A stretch of DNA of 64,000 nucleotides from JBMNKL01 sp050952225 (GCA_050952225.1 JBMNKL010000003.1:852278-916277), one strand, 5' to 3'; positions 46,869 through 57,309 are shown, numbered from the stretch's first letter. Made by a program: numbers and translations. Notes: generated by a model from the sequence alone, not told the origin.

Positions 46869-48851
46869 TCAGCTTACATCAATCATATCCAGGTAGCGCA
46901 TGCCATTTTCCTCAATAAAGTTCTTCCTGCCCTGCAGGTTGTCTCCCAGCAGAAGATCAAACATCTGCTCCGTCTTTTCAATATCGTCGGGTACTATTTT
47001 TATAAGCCTCCTGGTTTCAGGGTTCATTGTCGTTTGCCACATCATTTCCGGCTCGTTCTCGCCAAGGCCTTTTGAACGCTGAATCGTATACTTGCTTCCA
47101 TTTAACTTTTCAAGCAATTGGGTTTTTTCCTTTTCATTGTAGGCAAAATATGTTTTCCCCTTGCATGTTATCTCAAATAGCGGGGTTTCCGCTATATACA
47201 CCTTGCCTTTGTATATCAGCGTCGGCACAAGGCGGTAAAGCATAGCCAGTATCAGCGTCCTTATCTGGAATCCATCCACGTCAGCGTCGGTGCATATTAT
47301 TATCTTGCTCCACCTGAGATTGTTAATGTCGAATGTGTTCAGATTCTTGTTGTGCCTTGATTTTATCTCGACTCCGCATCCGAGCACCTTGAGCAGGTCT
47401 ACTATGATTTCGTTTCTGAAAATGCTGTCATAATCCGCTTTAAGGCAGTTCAATATCTTGCCCCTTACGGGCATGATCGCCTGGAATTCGGCGTCTCTAC
47501 CCATTTTACAGGAGCCCAGCGCCGAGTCTCCCTCCACGATGTACAGTTCACGTTTGTTTACATCCTTTGTACGGCAGTCCACGAATTTCTTTACCCTGTT
47601 TGAAATGTCAACTACACCGCCCAGCTTCTTCTTTATGTTAATCCTTGTCTTCTCGGCGGTTTCCCTGCTCCGCTTGTTCAGCAGCACCTGCTCGACTATC
47701 TTGTCGCTGTCTTCCTTGTTCTCTATCAGGTAGATTTCGAGCTGCTGCTTCAAAAAGTCGGTCATGGCTTCCTGTATGAACTTGTTGTTTATGGCTTTCT
47801 TGGTCTGGTTTTCATAGCTGGTAACCGTTGAAAACGAATTTGTAACAAGAATCAGGCTGTCCTGTATATCTGCAAACGTTATTTTAGCCTCGTCCTTGTT
47901 GTATTTGCCCCTGTTCCTGATGCACTTGTCTATCTCATTGACAAACGCGGCCTTCACCGCCCGGTCGGGTGACCCTCCATGTTCAAGAAAACTTGAATTA
48001 TGGTAGTATTCAAGCAGGTTGACTTCGTTATTAAAGCAGAAGGCTACCTGCATTTTAACCTTGTATTCGGGCTTGTCCTCCCGGTCCCTCCCCTTTGCGG
48101 AAGTCTCGAAATACTGTACGCCGGTGAAAGACTTGCCTTCTCCGGCTTCTTCAACATAGCCGGCTATCCCTTTTTCATAGCAGAATTCGTAGATATTCCC
48201 GGACTCCTCGTCCGTCAGTATGAAACGAAGTCCGGCGTTCACAACAGCCTGCTTTTTCAGCGTGGCCAGGTAATACTCCAGCGGGATATCAATATCGGTA
48301 AACACTTCCAGGTCCGGCTTCCATTTCTGGATGGTCCCGGTATGTTCGTATTTGCATTTTTCCTTTTTAAGTCCCCCGACATTCTCGCCCTTTTCAAACC
48401 TCAGGTCATACCTGTACCCGTCCCTGAAAACCGTGACATCCATGTACTCTGAGCTGTACTGTGTAGCACAGCTTCCAAGCCCGTTCAGGCCAAGGCTGAA
48501 TTCGTAATTCTCACCGGAATTGTTCTGATACTTGCCGCCGGCATAGAGTTCACAAAAAACCAACTCCCAGTTGTAGCGGTTCTCCCTCGGATTGAAGTCC
48601 AGCGGTATGCCTCTCCCGTAGTCCCTGACGGTAATAGACTTATCGCTGTGCCGGATGACTTCGATTTTGTCGCCGAAGCCCTCACGCGCCTCGTCTATGG
48701 AATTTGACAGGATTTCAAAAAATGAATGCTGGCACCCCTCGATCCCGTCCGAGCCGAATATGACGCCCGGTCTGAGCCTTACCCTCTCGGCTCCCTTAAG
48801 CGAAGAAATGCTTTCGTTATCGTAGAGTTTTGCTCTTCTTCTCCTTGTCAT
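46869..48851 (-). CDS. parE: Type IIA topoisomerase subunit B (ParE-like)
   Basis: A 660-residue ATPase subunit: GHKL ATPase (ILSNSIDEAREG, RDYGRGIPLDF), transducer domain and TOPRIM with IVEGDSALG and CTDADVDGFQI. The ATG at 48851 has AAGGGTGG 7 bases upstream. In many gyrB/parE proteins the first DGR motif reads differently; here NWELVFCELYAGGKY and LGLNGLGSC keep the family order. Cotranscribed with parC. Confidence 0.88.
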   Translation of the reverse strand: MTRRRRAKLYDNESISSLKGAERVRLRPGVIFGSDGIEGCQHSFFEILSNSIDEAREGFGDKIEVIRHSDKSITVRDYGRGIPLDFNPRENRYNWELVFCELYAGGKYQNNSGENYEFSLGLNGLGSCATQYSSEYMDVTVFRDGYRYDLRFEKGENVGGLKKEKCKYEHTGTIQKWKPDLEVFTDIDIPLEYYLATLKKQAVVNAGLRFILTDEESGNIYEFCYEKGIAGYVEEAGEGKSFTGVQYFETSAKGRDREDKPEYKVKMQVAFCFNNEVNLLEYYHNSSFLEHGGSPDRAVKAAFVNEIDKCIRNRGKYNKDEAKITFADIQDSLILVTNSFSTVTSYENQTKKAINNKFIQEAMTDFLKQQLEIYLIENKEDSDKIVEQVLLNKRSRETAEKTRINIKKKLGGVVDISNRVKKFVDCRTKDVNKRELYIVEGDSALGSCKMGRDAEFQAIMPVRGKILNCLKADYDSIFRNEIIVDLLKVLGCGVEIKSRHNKNLNTFDINNLRWSKIIICTDADVDGFQIRTLILAMLYRLVPTLIYKGKVYIAETPLFEITCKGKTYFAYNEKEKTQLLEKLNGSKYTIQRSKGLGENEPEMMWQTTMNPETRRLIKIVPDDIEKTEQMFDLLLGDNLQGRKNFIEENGMRYLDMIDVS

Positions 48852-49100
48852 TTGTAACCACCCTTCGGGTTTATATCTACCATAATTATTCAATAAAGAT
48901 ATTTTAAAGTCAAGCCGGAAATTGCATGAGATATGCCATTCGCTGTTGGTCCGGCTTGATGTTTTTGGTACAATGAAAACCGAGTGTTCCGGAACTTAAA
49001 AAACCCTGCATAAAATGGAAAAACTCCATTGCGAGCACTCCTAAAAAATAATACCCTTTTAGGTGTCGAATCTAAAGGGGGTACAGAAAGGATGCTAACA

Positions 49101-50211
49101 ATGGAGCAAGTATATCGTATCAGAAACATGAAGAAATTTGAAGGCAAAAGTTTAAGAAAGATATCTCAGCTTACCGGACACGACTTTGAAACTGTGAAGA
49201 AGTATGTTGAACAAGAGGATTTCAATCATACTATCCGCCCCAAACGGAGGCGAAAAAGCAAATTGTCTCCATATAGGAGCATTGTCACCACATGGCTTAT
49301 CAAAGACAAGCAAGCACCTGCAGCACACTGCAAAAAGAGTATATAACCGATTGAAGGAGTTGTATGGTGATGAATTTGATGCCAGTGACAGGGCTGTCAG
49401 GAAATTTGTTGCAGATATTCGAAAAGAGTTACAAATGAATGCGGACGGATTTCTTCCGCTGGAACATCCTCCGGGAGAAGCCCAAGCAGACTTTGGAGAG
49501 GCTCGCTTCAAAGAACTCCTTTTAAAATGCGATAAGGATATGGATAGGATGCATTACAAGGGATATGGGATGATCAAAGATTTATTCCAGGAAGATAAGC
49601 AGGAATTCTTCAAGCTTCCGAAAGTTCCTTTTGAAGTATACCTACACGAATTTGCTAAAGCCGACAACTATGGGAAAATTAGATTTGACGGTAGAGTTTA
49701 TTCTACTTCTCCTAATATGACTGGGCGACAGGTTATTGTTAAAGCGGGTGCTTTTGATGTAGAAATACTTGATGAGGATTGCAATCATATCATCAAGCAC
49801 AGACGCCTTTACGGCGAGGAAAAGGAGTCAATGAACTGGATCCCCTATCTTGAACTTATGAGCAGAAGACCGACCGCATTAAAATACACAGGGCTATACA
49901 ATCAATTGCCACAGATCCTTAAAGAATATCTGGATAAAAGCGATTATGAGGGGAAAAAGCAGGCTTTAAAGCTGTTTACCAAGATGACAGAGGCTACAGG
50001 TATTGACACAGCAATAGAAGCATTTGAAGAAGGTCTGAAATTAGGTGTCAGCGATCCGGACAGTATTTGGGCGACATATTGCCGCTTAACGACCGGAACT
50101 TTACCGGAACCGGAGATACCCTTGCCTGATAAAGTTCCGGAACTTAAGAAATATACACCCGACATCAGGATATATGATCAACTGATTACTTCCGGAGGGT
50201 TGCAGTTATGA
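49101..50211 (+). pseudogene. istA: istA transposase, frameshifted and internally deleted
   Basis: The N-terminal HTH (MKKFEGKSLRKISQLTGHDF) is followed by a frameshift near 49315-49325. After HPPGEAQADFGEA the DDE catalytic core is missing and sequence jumps to the C-terminal domain (KLPKVPFEVYLHEFAKADNY). At least two lesions, so no functional transposase. AGAAAGG sits 8 bases before the ATG at 49101. Confidence 0.8.
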
Positions 50212-50937
50212 ATTCAGATGCATTGATTAAGCAATATTGCAAGGAACTCCGGTTTGGAATGAATATCTACAATAGCTATTCGAAGATTAGCGCAACTGAC
50301 CATGCTGATTTTCTTGCCCAGCTATTAAAGATGGAGATAGACCATCGGGAACTTGTCAGGAAAAACAGGAATCTAAAATCTGCAGGATTTGATGTTATCA
50401 AGACTTTTGAAGGCTATGAATTTGGGGATATCCAGATACCAAGTGCTATCAGTATTGAAGAATTAAAGACCGGAGCTTTTATTGACAGGCTTGAAAATCT
50501 TATCCTTTATGGTCCTGTAGGAACCGGCAAGAGCCATATGGCTACGGCTATCGGGGTTGCAGCTTGTTCCAGGGGAAAGAAGGTAAAATTCTATCGTACA
50601 GCAGCATTAGTTAACCTTTTGAGTGAGGCAAAAGCCAAAGGTGAATTGCAACGATTTATGAAACAGTTGAGGAAAACAGATCTGTTGTTGTGACGAATGG
50701 GGATATGTTCCCTTTGAGAAAGATGGGTCACAGCTTTTGTTTCAGGTTATTTCCGAATGCTATGAGAAAAGGAGTGTGATCATTACAACAAACCTGGAAT
50801 TTAGTAAATGGAACGGCATTTTCTATGATGAAAAACTGACAAGTACGATTATTGACAGGTTGGTACATCACAGCCACTTGCTGGTATTTCAAGGGCAAAG
50901 CTACAGATTGACTCACTCAACCATGAAATCCCATTAA
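50208..50937 (+). pseudogene. istB: istB helper ATPase, one frameshift
   Basis: AAA+ helper of IS21. Walker A is GPVGTGKSHMAT; the frame breaks at 50688-50694 after KQLRKTDLLL and continues in another frame with DEWGYVPFEKDG (Walker B), SVIITTNLEFSKW and IIDRLVHHSHLL. It overlaps istA by 4 bp as usual. Confidence 0.8.
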
Positions 50938-51094
50938 TGGGACAGGGGTGCTCGGAAAATTAAGTTCCGCACCGCTCGGATTTATACTTGCCAAAAACAG
51001 GCTTGTTTCCGTGCATTAAAATTTTACAGTCATGATTGAATTTACCAGCATGTTTGTATTGTATTTTTCAAATTATAAACCCGAGGTGATAATA

Positions 51095-51724
51095 ATGAAG
51101 AAAAGGATTTCCAGTATTCTGGCTTTAGTTTCGGTGATAATACTATCTGCATCTCTGGTATTATCAGCACCGGTGTTTGCGCAATCCACCTATACGGTAA
51201 AACCGGGCGATACAATGTGGAAAATTGCCTCCAGGCACCAGGTGGGGTTAAGCGAATTGATATCAGCCAACCCACAAATTAAAAACCCCGCGCTGATATA
51301 CCCGGGCCAGCGGATAACAATACCGGCAGTTACCACGTCATCCCAGGAAAACGAAGTAATAAGGCTTGTAAACGCCGAACGGGCCAGAGCGGGCCTTCCT
51401 GCGCTTAAAGCAAACTGGCAGCTCAGCCGGGTGGCCAGGTATAAGTCCGCGGACATGGCGAACAGGGGTTACTTCAGCCACACTTCACCAACGTACGGTT
51501 CACCCTTCCGGATGATGGAATCCTTCGGACTGCGCTTTTCCGCGGCAGGTGAAAATATCGCGTACGGCCAGCGCACGCCGGCGGAAGTCATGCGGGACTG
51601 GATGAACTCTCCCGGCCACAGGAGCAACATATTAAGCCGAAATTATACCGAGATAGGTGTCGGCCTGGCAAAAAACAAAAACGGCGTATGCTACTGGACC
51701 CAGATGTTTATGAAACCCTTATAA
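51095..51724 (+). CDS. LysM-CAP domain secreted protein (YkwD/SafA-like)
   Basis: A 209-residue secreted protein: signal peptide to about residue 31 (SAPVFAQ), a LysM domain (YTVKPGDTMWKIASRHQVGL), and a CAP/SCP domain (VIRLVNAERARAGLPALKAN ... AAGENIAYGQ ... SPGHRSNILS). CAP-LysM proteins of spore formers act at the cell wall or spore coat. The ATG at 51095 has GAGGTGATAATA before it. It is intact, although flanked by mobile DNA. Confidence 0.92.
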   Translation: MKKRISSILALVSVIILSASLVLSAPVFAQSTYTVKPGDTMWKIASRHQVGLSELISANPQIKNPALIYPGQRITIPAVTTSSQENEVIRLVNAERARAGLPALKANWQLSRVARYKSADMANRGYFSHTSPTYGSPFRMMESFGLRFSAAGENIAYGQRTPAEVMRDWMNSPGHRSNILSRNYTEIGVGLAKNKNGVCYWTQMFMKPL

Positions 51725-51789
51725 CGGAGTGATATGGCAAAGCAGCATAGCTAGGCGGCGGGCATGTCCCCCGCCTGATTTGCTTTCAT

Positions 51790-52089
51790 TTAGCTGTTTT
51801 TTACAATAACTCCTTCTTTCATGACAAAATTCACACTGGACAAAAGATATGGAATATCATAGGGATTTCCCTTTACGGCTATAATGTCTGCGATATAATT
51901 TTCTTCTATTTTCCCCAAATCATCTTTACCTAATATTTTAGCACCACCCAGTGTAGCTGCTTCTATTACCTGATTCATCGTAAGACCTGCCTTTAATAGC
52001 AGTTCAATTTCCATGACCGGCATGCCTGCCGGCGACCAGATTTCTTTTTCTTCTATATGGTCATTGCCTAAGCCTATAACACCACCCAT
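51790..52089 (-). pseudogene. Amidohydrolase C-terminal remnant
   Basis: About 99 residues match the end of imidazolonepropionase-like amidohydrolases (MPVMEIELLLKAGLTMNQVI, then AATLGGAKILG and DIIAVKGNP). The metal-binding barrel is absent. Confidence 0.75.
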
Positions 52090-52190
52090 GTCTGCAAAGG
52101 AACTTCCCCCTCCCGATTATTACGCAATGATGAAAGAGCTTGTGGGTATCGCCTCCATTACCCAAAACTTATATTCTTTTACTCGCTAAT
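52089..52190 (+). pseudogene. Possible M20 peptidase N-terminal scrap
   Basis: A 33-codon frame includes DYYAMMKELVGIASIT, reminiscent of the first helix of M20 family peptidases. It is too short to be certain and lacks a ribosome site. Confidence 0.2.
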
Positions 52191-53110
52191 TTTATTGCCA
52201 TTTATCTGTTTAATAGGTTTTATTGCCCATTCATCAATCTGCAGGACGTGATAATCCGTGTTTATCAGATTATTAAGAACAGATTTATCACTCATTGTGA
52301 TCCCTATAAACACTTGGGGTGATCCTTTAAGTGTAAGTATCTTGTTTAAAAACTCCTTCATATCATCAGCAACAATACTGTGTTGTGCAGGCTCATCAAA
52401 GATTATAATACCTGCATGCTGCCCATTAAGTTGCTGTGCTGTCTGGAACAACGCTATTGTATATGCCCATATTGATCGTATACTATCACTTGCAGAAGAA
52501 TCAAACTTCATATCAAACCCTTCAATTGTTGGTAAATATCTGTCCTTTGAAATATCTATATCAAACGGGTTTATACTTCTATATCCGAATTCCTGAACGT
52601 TTTTCCTAAAATTATCCCTTAAAGTGTTAAGTTTTCGTATATCTAAATCTGTAAAGTAATCGGCTGGCAGTTTTGCGATTTCTACTTGCAGTTTTCTCCA
52701 TTCCTCTGATAGTTTTTGTAGTTTTGTAAATTGTGTATTTATATCACTTATAAGGTTTTCTACCTTTTCAATTTCATTCTCTAATATAAATTTCTTTCTA
52801 ATATAGGTTTCGGAAATATTGCTCTCATTTGCATTCAAATCAGCCTTAATCGACCTGATCACTTTTTGAATAGTATAAATTTTTGCTTCGATAGTAGAAA
52901 TATTCTGGGTAATACCGTTTAGAATCACTTTTTGGTTCTCAATTGTAAACTCTAGCATCTCTCTCTGTGATTCAAGATATTTTATATTTTCATCAATAGT
53001 CATTAGGCTATAACCTTCATCTTGTGGTAGAAGACAATCATGTATCTTTTGTTTACAAGTCGGACAGATATTATTATTAATATGCCATTCTTGTGTAGAT
53101 GTCACCGCCG
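52179..53110 (-). pseudogene. Rad50/SMC-like ATPase cut off by IS3
   Basis: About 310 residues of a coiled-coil ATPase: a zinc-hook-like CPTCKQKI, a long helical region (about residues 60-200), then the C-terminal ATPase lobe with Walker B in IIIFDEPAQHS. The N-terminal lobe with Walker A is missing because homology stops at the end of the IS3 element (53120). Such ATPases occur in DNA repair and in phage-defence modules, but no partner gene remains. Codons are A+T-rich, unlike the chromosome to the left. Confidence 0.65.
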
Positions 53111-53119
53111 GGATATAAT

Positions 53120-54749
53120 TGACCCATAGGGGGTGCGGACGAAAACCTGGACTTAAAATAAGAGTCCGGAGGAGGTACTCCCATGTATTCATATGAAGAC
53201 AGAATGAAAGCAGTGGAGTTATACATAAAGTATGACTTAAGTGCTGCTGCTACCATTAGAGAACTTGGGTATCCAAATCGCAAAATGCTAGCTCGATGGT
53301 ATAAAGAGTATAAAGAAACAGGCGATTTACACAAACACTATAACAAAAAGGCAAAATATACACCAGAACAGAAGAAGGCTGCTGTCGATTATTATCTTGA
53401 GCATGGACGCAATATTTCCCGTACGGTGAAGATATTAGGATATCCTCATCGGGATGAACTTGCAAAGTGGATAGATGAATTAGCGCCCGGCAAAAGAAAA
53501 TCTCGCATAAAACACCGGGCAATGGTACAATTTTCCCAGGAGCAGAAAAAAGATGCAGTTATTGAACTGTGTGCAAGGGATGGATCTGCTGCTTCCGTTG
53601 CTGGCAGGATAGGTACCAGCAGGGGCGTACTATATAAATGGAAGAATGAACTGCTCGGTAAGGAGAACACTAAGACTATGAAAAGTTCTAAAAAACGATC
53701 GCTTTCTGATGACAAGGAGACGCTTTTAGCTGAAGTTGAGTCGCTTAAAAAAGAGATATATCGCAAACAAATGGAACTGGATATTCTAAAAAAGGCGGCA
53801 GAAATCGTAAAAAAAGACCTGGGCATCGATCAGCGGAACCTGACAAACAGAGAAAAAGCAATACTGATCGATGCCCTCAGGACTAAATATCCACTGAATG
53901 ATCTGCTTGAGATGACTGGATTGTCAAAAAGCAGTTATTATTATCAAAAAACCCAGAAACAACCTGATAAATATGCCAGCTTGAGAACAGAGGTAACAGA
54001 GATTTTTTATGATAACCAACGCCGCTATGGATACAGGCGGGTACATGCAACAATAAAGGGTAAAGGGACAACAGTTTCAGAAAAGGTTATACGAAGGATA
54101 ATGAAAGAAGAACAGCTTATTATACCATACAAGAAAAAACGAAATTACAGTTCATATAAGGGAGAAATAAGTCCTGCTCCGGAAAACATAATCAACCGTG
54201 ATTTCCACACAGATACTCCAAATGCAAAATGGTTAACCGACCTTACTGAATTCCATATACCTGCCGGCAAGGTCTATCTTTCACCAATAATTGACTGCTT
54301 TGATGGGATGGTAGTAAGTTGGGCAATAGGGACAAGCCCGGATGCAGAGTTGGTCAATACAATGCTGGACGACGCCATGAGTCAGCTATCGGATGAAGAG
54401 CATCCAATAATACATTCAGACAGGGGCAGCCATTATCGATGGCCAGGTTGGCTCTCAAGAGTCGAAAAAGCCGGATTAATCAGGTCAATGTCCAGGAAAG
54501 GCTGTTCGCCGGACAATTCTGCTTGTGAGGGTTTCTTTGGAAGGCTTAAAAATGAGATGTTTTACAACCGTTCCTGGCAAGGTGTTTGTATAGAACAGTT
54601 CATCAACGAACTTGATAGTTATCTGGTATGGTATAATGAGAAGCGAATCAAGATGTCTCTTGGGGCGATGAGTCCTATGGACTATAGACGTAGTAAAGGT
54701 TTAGTGGCATGAAAAAGTCCAGAAAAATGTCCGCACCTCCATTGGGTCA
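53120..54749 (+). mobile_element. IS3-family element
   Basis: Good inverted ends: TGACCCA..GG.GGTGCGGAC at 53120 and its complement ending at 54749, with a shared CTGGACTT further in. The flanks carry two different truncated genes and no target duplication, so the element probably arrived with, or later mediated, a deletion. Confidence 0.85.
53183..54712 (+). CDS. IS3 family transposase, single frame
   Basis: A 509-residue protein combining OrfA-type helix-turn-helix segments (two, near residues 10-50 and 115-155), a Leu/Lys-rich coil, and the OrfB rve core with WLTDLTEFH, IIHSDRGSHYRW and CEGFFGRLKNEM. IS3 elements normally make this by -1 frameshifting between two genes; here orfA and orfB are one frame. 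GGAGG precedes the ATG. Confidence 0.93.
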   Translation: MYSYEDRMKAVELYIKYDLSAAATIRELGYPNRKMLARWYKEYKETGDLHKHYNKKAKYTPEQKKAAVDYYLEHGRNISRTVKILGYPHRDELAKWIDELAPGKRKSRIKHRAMVQFSQEQKKDAVIELCARDGSAASVAGRIGTSRGVLYKWKNELLGKENTKTMKSSKKRSLSDDKETLLAEVESLKKEIYRKQMELDILKKAAEIVKKDLGIDQRNLTNREKAILIDALRTKYPLNDLLEMTGLSKSSYYYQKTQKQPDKYASLRTEVTEIFYDNQRRYGYRRVHATIKGKGTTVSEKVIRRIMKEEQLIIPYKKKRNYSSYKGEISPAPENIINRDFHTDTPNAKWLTDLTEFHIPAGKVYLSPIIDCFDGMVVSWAIGTSPDAELVNTMLDDAMSQLSDEEHPIIHSDRGSHYRWPGWLSRVEKAGLIRSMSRKGCSPDNSACEGFFGRLKNEMFYNRSWQGVCIEQFINELDSYLVWYNEKRIKMSLGAMSPMDYRRSKGLVA

Positions 54750-54966
54750 AAAATACTCCGGCGTTGACAGTAAGGATAGTAGCCAATGAAACGGGCAGAT
54801 TGTCTGGTTCCTGGTAACCCAGCGAATCTGTCAGATTACCCTGCGCGTCAGCGTCTACCAGGAGCACTTTCTTACCCTGTGAAGCAAGACCGATACCAAG
54901 GTTAACTGTCGTGGTCGTTTTGCCTGTGCCACCCTTCTGATTGGCAAGTGCGATTACTTTTGACAC
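54750..54966 (-). pseudogene. parA: ParA partition ATPase, N-terminal fragment
   Basis: From the ATG at 54966 the first 72 residues of a plasmid/ICE-type ParA are intact: VIALANQKGGTGKTTTTVNL (deviant Walker A) and VLLVDADAQGNLTDSLG. The gene is cut at the IS3 end. The remainder is not found on the far side of the element. Confidence 0.85.
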
Positions 54967-55421
54967 TTTTAATTCCTCCCTTAATATACTCTCGTTTTCT
55001 TCACTTATCTTCGTTTTTCGCAGAATTTCACTTCGATTTGCTTAAGCTTTCCCCCTAGATGTTGCATAAATCTGGTAGCTCTGTGGTTTCAGGCAGAGAA
55101 AATAAACCGCATGTGTTTTTCTATCTCGGCCGTCGGGATTCCACATCAACTCCAGGTAGCAAACCTCCCATGTCTTCCGGCATCAATTGTGCCTAATTCC
55201 TTCGTCCTGCTTATCCTAAAGGTGGAACGTCAATCATGCTCCTAAACTGGGTCTTTGCCCTAAAGGTAAAATTCAACTTGACTGCCCCGGCTCTACATTT
55301 CAAGGTGCAAATACTGCTAAAACTTAATTCTATAGCTTGAATGCATCTTTCTCTGTTGCGGTCTTCAGAGTGATTGCGTGTGGCTACATGTGGCTAATTA
55401 CTAACTGCTAATCTCCGGCTA
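54967..55421. other. Non-coding gap between parA remnant and IS110 gene
   Basis: About 450 bp without a convincing reading frame. The left part holds the ribosome site and probable promoter of parA; the right part should contain the 3' end of the IS110 element, whose boundary I cannot place by eye. Confidence 0.5.
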
Positions 55422-56696
55422 TTATGCAGCCTTCATCGACCTTTTCATATCATTTAGCATCCTATCCGCATCGTAGTCATTGCCTTTTGTCAGTATCGCA
55501 AAAATAACTCGAATAAGCTTGCCGCAAAGGGCTACTATGGATTCCATTTTGTTAAGAGGGTTCTGTTCCCTGCTAAGATTTCTTTGATGCAATTGACGAA
55601 ACTCTGAGTTTGTTGCCAACATCGTTATCATAGCTCTGAAAAGCCCTTCTCTTAAGCGCCTTCGCCCTCGTTTACTTATTCTCGTTTTACCTTTGTGCTT
55701 GCCTGAACTATTCTCACGCAAGCTCAGTCCAGCCATCTTCTGTATCTGCCTGGGATCGTTAAATCGGCTGATATCTCCGATTTCGCTGACAATGACCGCC
55801 GCTGCTACCATTCCCATTCCTTTGATATCTACAAGTTTCGATGCGCTTGGAACCTTTATGAGCAGTTCCTGCATCAGTTGCTCTATGTCTTGTTTTTGCC
55901 GCATCACCATTTCATACTGTGTCAACAGGTTCTGCAAAGCTGCTTCCGCTGCCTCATTTCCAGCCGTTCTTCCTATTGATCTAATAGCTAAGTTAACAAG
56001 CTTTTCAGCCTTCTTAAGGCTCGGCTTCTTCATTTTCTTTCGCCATGTACTTACTATGCTTGAAGCACCTGTAGCAGCTACTTTCGCAGGAGTTGGGAAG
56101 TGCCTAAGTGTAAGCCATGCTGCCTCGCCACGCCAATTCTTGAATACTTGATTAAACTCAGGAAATCTTATGTCCAACCATCGTATGACCTGATTGCTCA
56201 GGCTTATCATCTGTTCAACCAGACGTTCCCTTTCGCTGACCGCTTCACGAAGTTCCTGGTATACATCCTCCGGTATGTAGACATCCCTGAATCTACCGTC
56301 TTTGACCAACATCGCTATAGTCTTAGGATCCTTTTTGTCATTCTTAGTCTGACTGTTATCATCAAGCTCTCTCGTACACTTCACATGAAACGGATTAACT
56401 ATTGCTAATCTATGGCCTTTTCTCTGCAAGTGATCACCAAGCGTAAACCAGTAGTGCCCTGTAGGCTCAAAACCTACTATTGCCTCGGTTTTTCCTTTCT
56501 CCTTCATTATTTCCTGCATCCAGTCCTCAAGGGCTTTATAACCCTGATTTGTGTTGCTGAATCTAAGGAGCTTTGACAGCTCGATTCCCCTGCAATCAAA
56601 GGCTCTCGCATAGTGTGTGTCCTTTCCAATGTCAATTCCTACTACCAATGTCTCAAATTTGATTTGCAAAATCTTTTCATTTTGTGTACGCTTCAT
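55422..56696 (-). CDS. IS110 family transposase/recombinase
   Basis: A 424-residue DEDD recombinase. The N-terminal RuvC-like domain has VVGIDIGKDTHYARAFD, VGFEPTGHYW and a DDNSQTKNDKKDPK segment. The C-terminal transposase_20 domain has VDIKGMGMVAAAVIVSEIGD and the catalytic serine region SLRENSSGKHKG. The frame is intact. The ATG at 56696 has TGGAGGCGTC upstream. IS110 members use a structured bridge RNA from the non-coding end to choose target and donor; the 5' flank here is unusually long. Confidence 0.93.
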   Translation of the reverse strand: MKRTQNEKILQIKFETLVVGIDIGKDTHYARAFDCRGIELSKLLRFSNTNQGYKALEDWMQEIMKEKGKTEAIVGFEPTGHYWFTLGDHLQRKGHRLAIVNPFHVKCTRELDDNSQTKNDKKDPKTIAMLVKDGRFRDVYIPEDVYQELREAVSERERLVEQMISLSNQVIRWLDIRFPEFNQVFKNWRGEAAWLTLRHFPTPAKVAATGASSIVSTWRKKMKKPSLKKAEKLVNLAIRSIGRTAGNEAAEAALQNLLTQYEMVMRQKQDIEQLMQELLIKVPSASKLVDIKGMGMVAAAVIVSEIGDISRFNDPRQIQKMAGLSLRENSSGKHKGKTRISKRGRRRLREGLFRAMITMLATNSEFRQLHQRNLSREQNPLNKMESIVALCGKLIRVIFAILTKGNDYDADRMLNDMKRSMKAA

Positions 56697-56711
56697 ATAT
56701 GACGCCTCCAA

Positions 56712-57309
56712 TATTTTAGTTTTGTGCCTTTCTTGTCTGAATCAGCACATCTCTATCTTATTGCGAGGTGTCTTGTTTTTCAAAGTTCATTTATTTTCTT
56801 TACAGGAATGCTCCTTTACAGACTTGAATAAAGTTGTGCCCCTTCCCTATGTACAGTTTTGTTGTCTGTACAATCCTTGGTACTATGAGCACTTCTGACT
56901 GCCTCTTTGCAGGATTGCAACTTCGCTTTCACTTATATGCTTCCTCTTTACAGTTTCCTGTGCAAAGTAGGCTCTCTCCAGTTCCGGCAAATACTTTCCT
57001 GACGTGTCGCTACCTCTACACCGCAGGGTTCTTAGGTATTGCATTTAGGGTTCTTCATACCGTCTGCTGTCTTCGCTGTTGATGTCTCAGCTCGACTCCC
57101 TGTTGTTCCCTTTCGGGAATGTCAATAACGGTGCGGCAGTATTCACTTCATGTTACGACCCGCCAGTTTGTCTGCTCTTTTCAGAACATTCCGTAACGCT
57201 TCAACGCACAAATTACTTCATACGCTGGTTACTGACTAAGTGGCTGCCCTACCTTTACCACTACAGGACTTTCACCTGTTAGCATTTGCCAGCTTCGCTG
57301 GACGCACAC
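56712..57309 (-). ncRNA. Structured leader: group II intron-like 5' part and possible bridge RNA
   Basis: Reading minus from 57309 the sequence begins GTGTGCG, the 5' consensus of group II introns (GUGYG), then CCAGC-GAA-GCTGG hairpin, ACAGG-TGAAAGT-CCTGT hairpin, GTGG...CCAC and CCCGAAAGGG. The distance of about 600 nt to the IS110 start equals the usual distance from an intron 5' end to its domain IV reverse transcriptase. No reverse transcriptase or domain V is found. The last 100-200 nt before the transposase may be the IS110 left end with its bridge RNA. Confidence 0.45.

Larger units (their letters stand above)
48980..50979 (+). mobile_element. Defective IS21-family element
   Basis: Related inverted ends CCGAG.G.T.CGGAACTTAA lie at 48980-48999 and, reversed, at 50960-50979. 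Between them are damaged istA and istB genes. The element is about 2.0 kb versus 2.3-2.6 kb for intact IS21 relatives, consistent with an internal deletion in istA. Confidence 0.75.
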
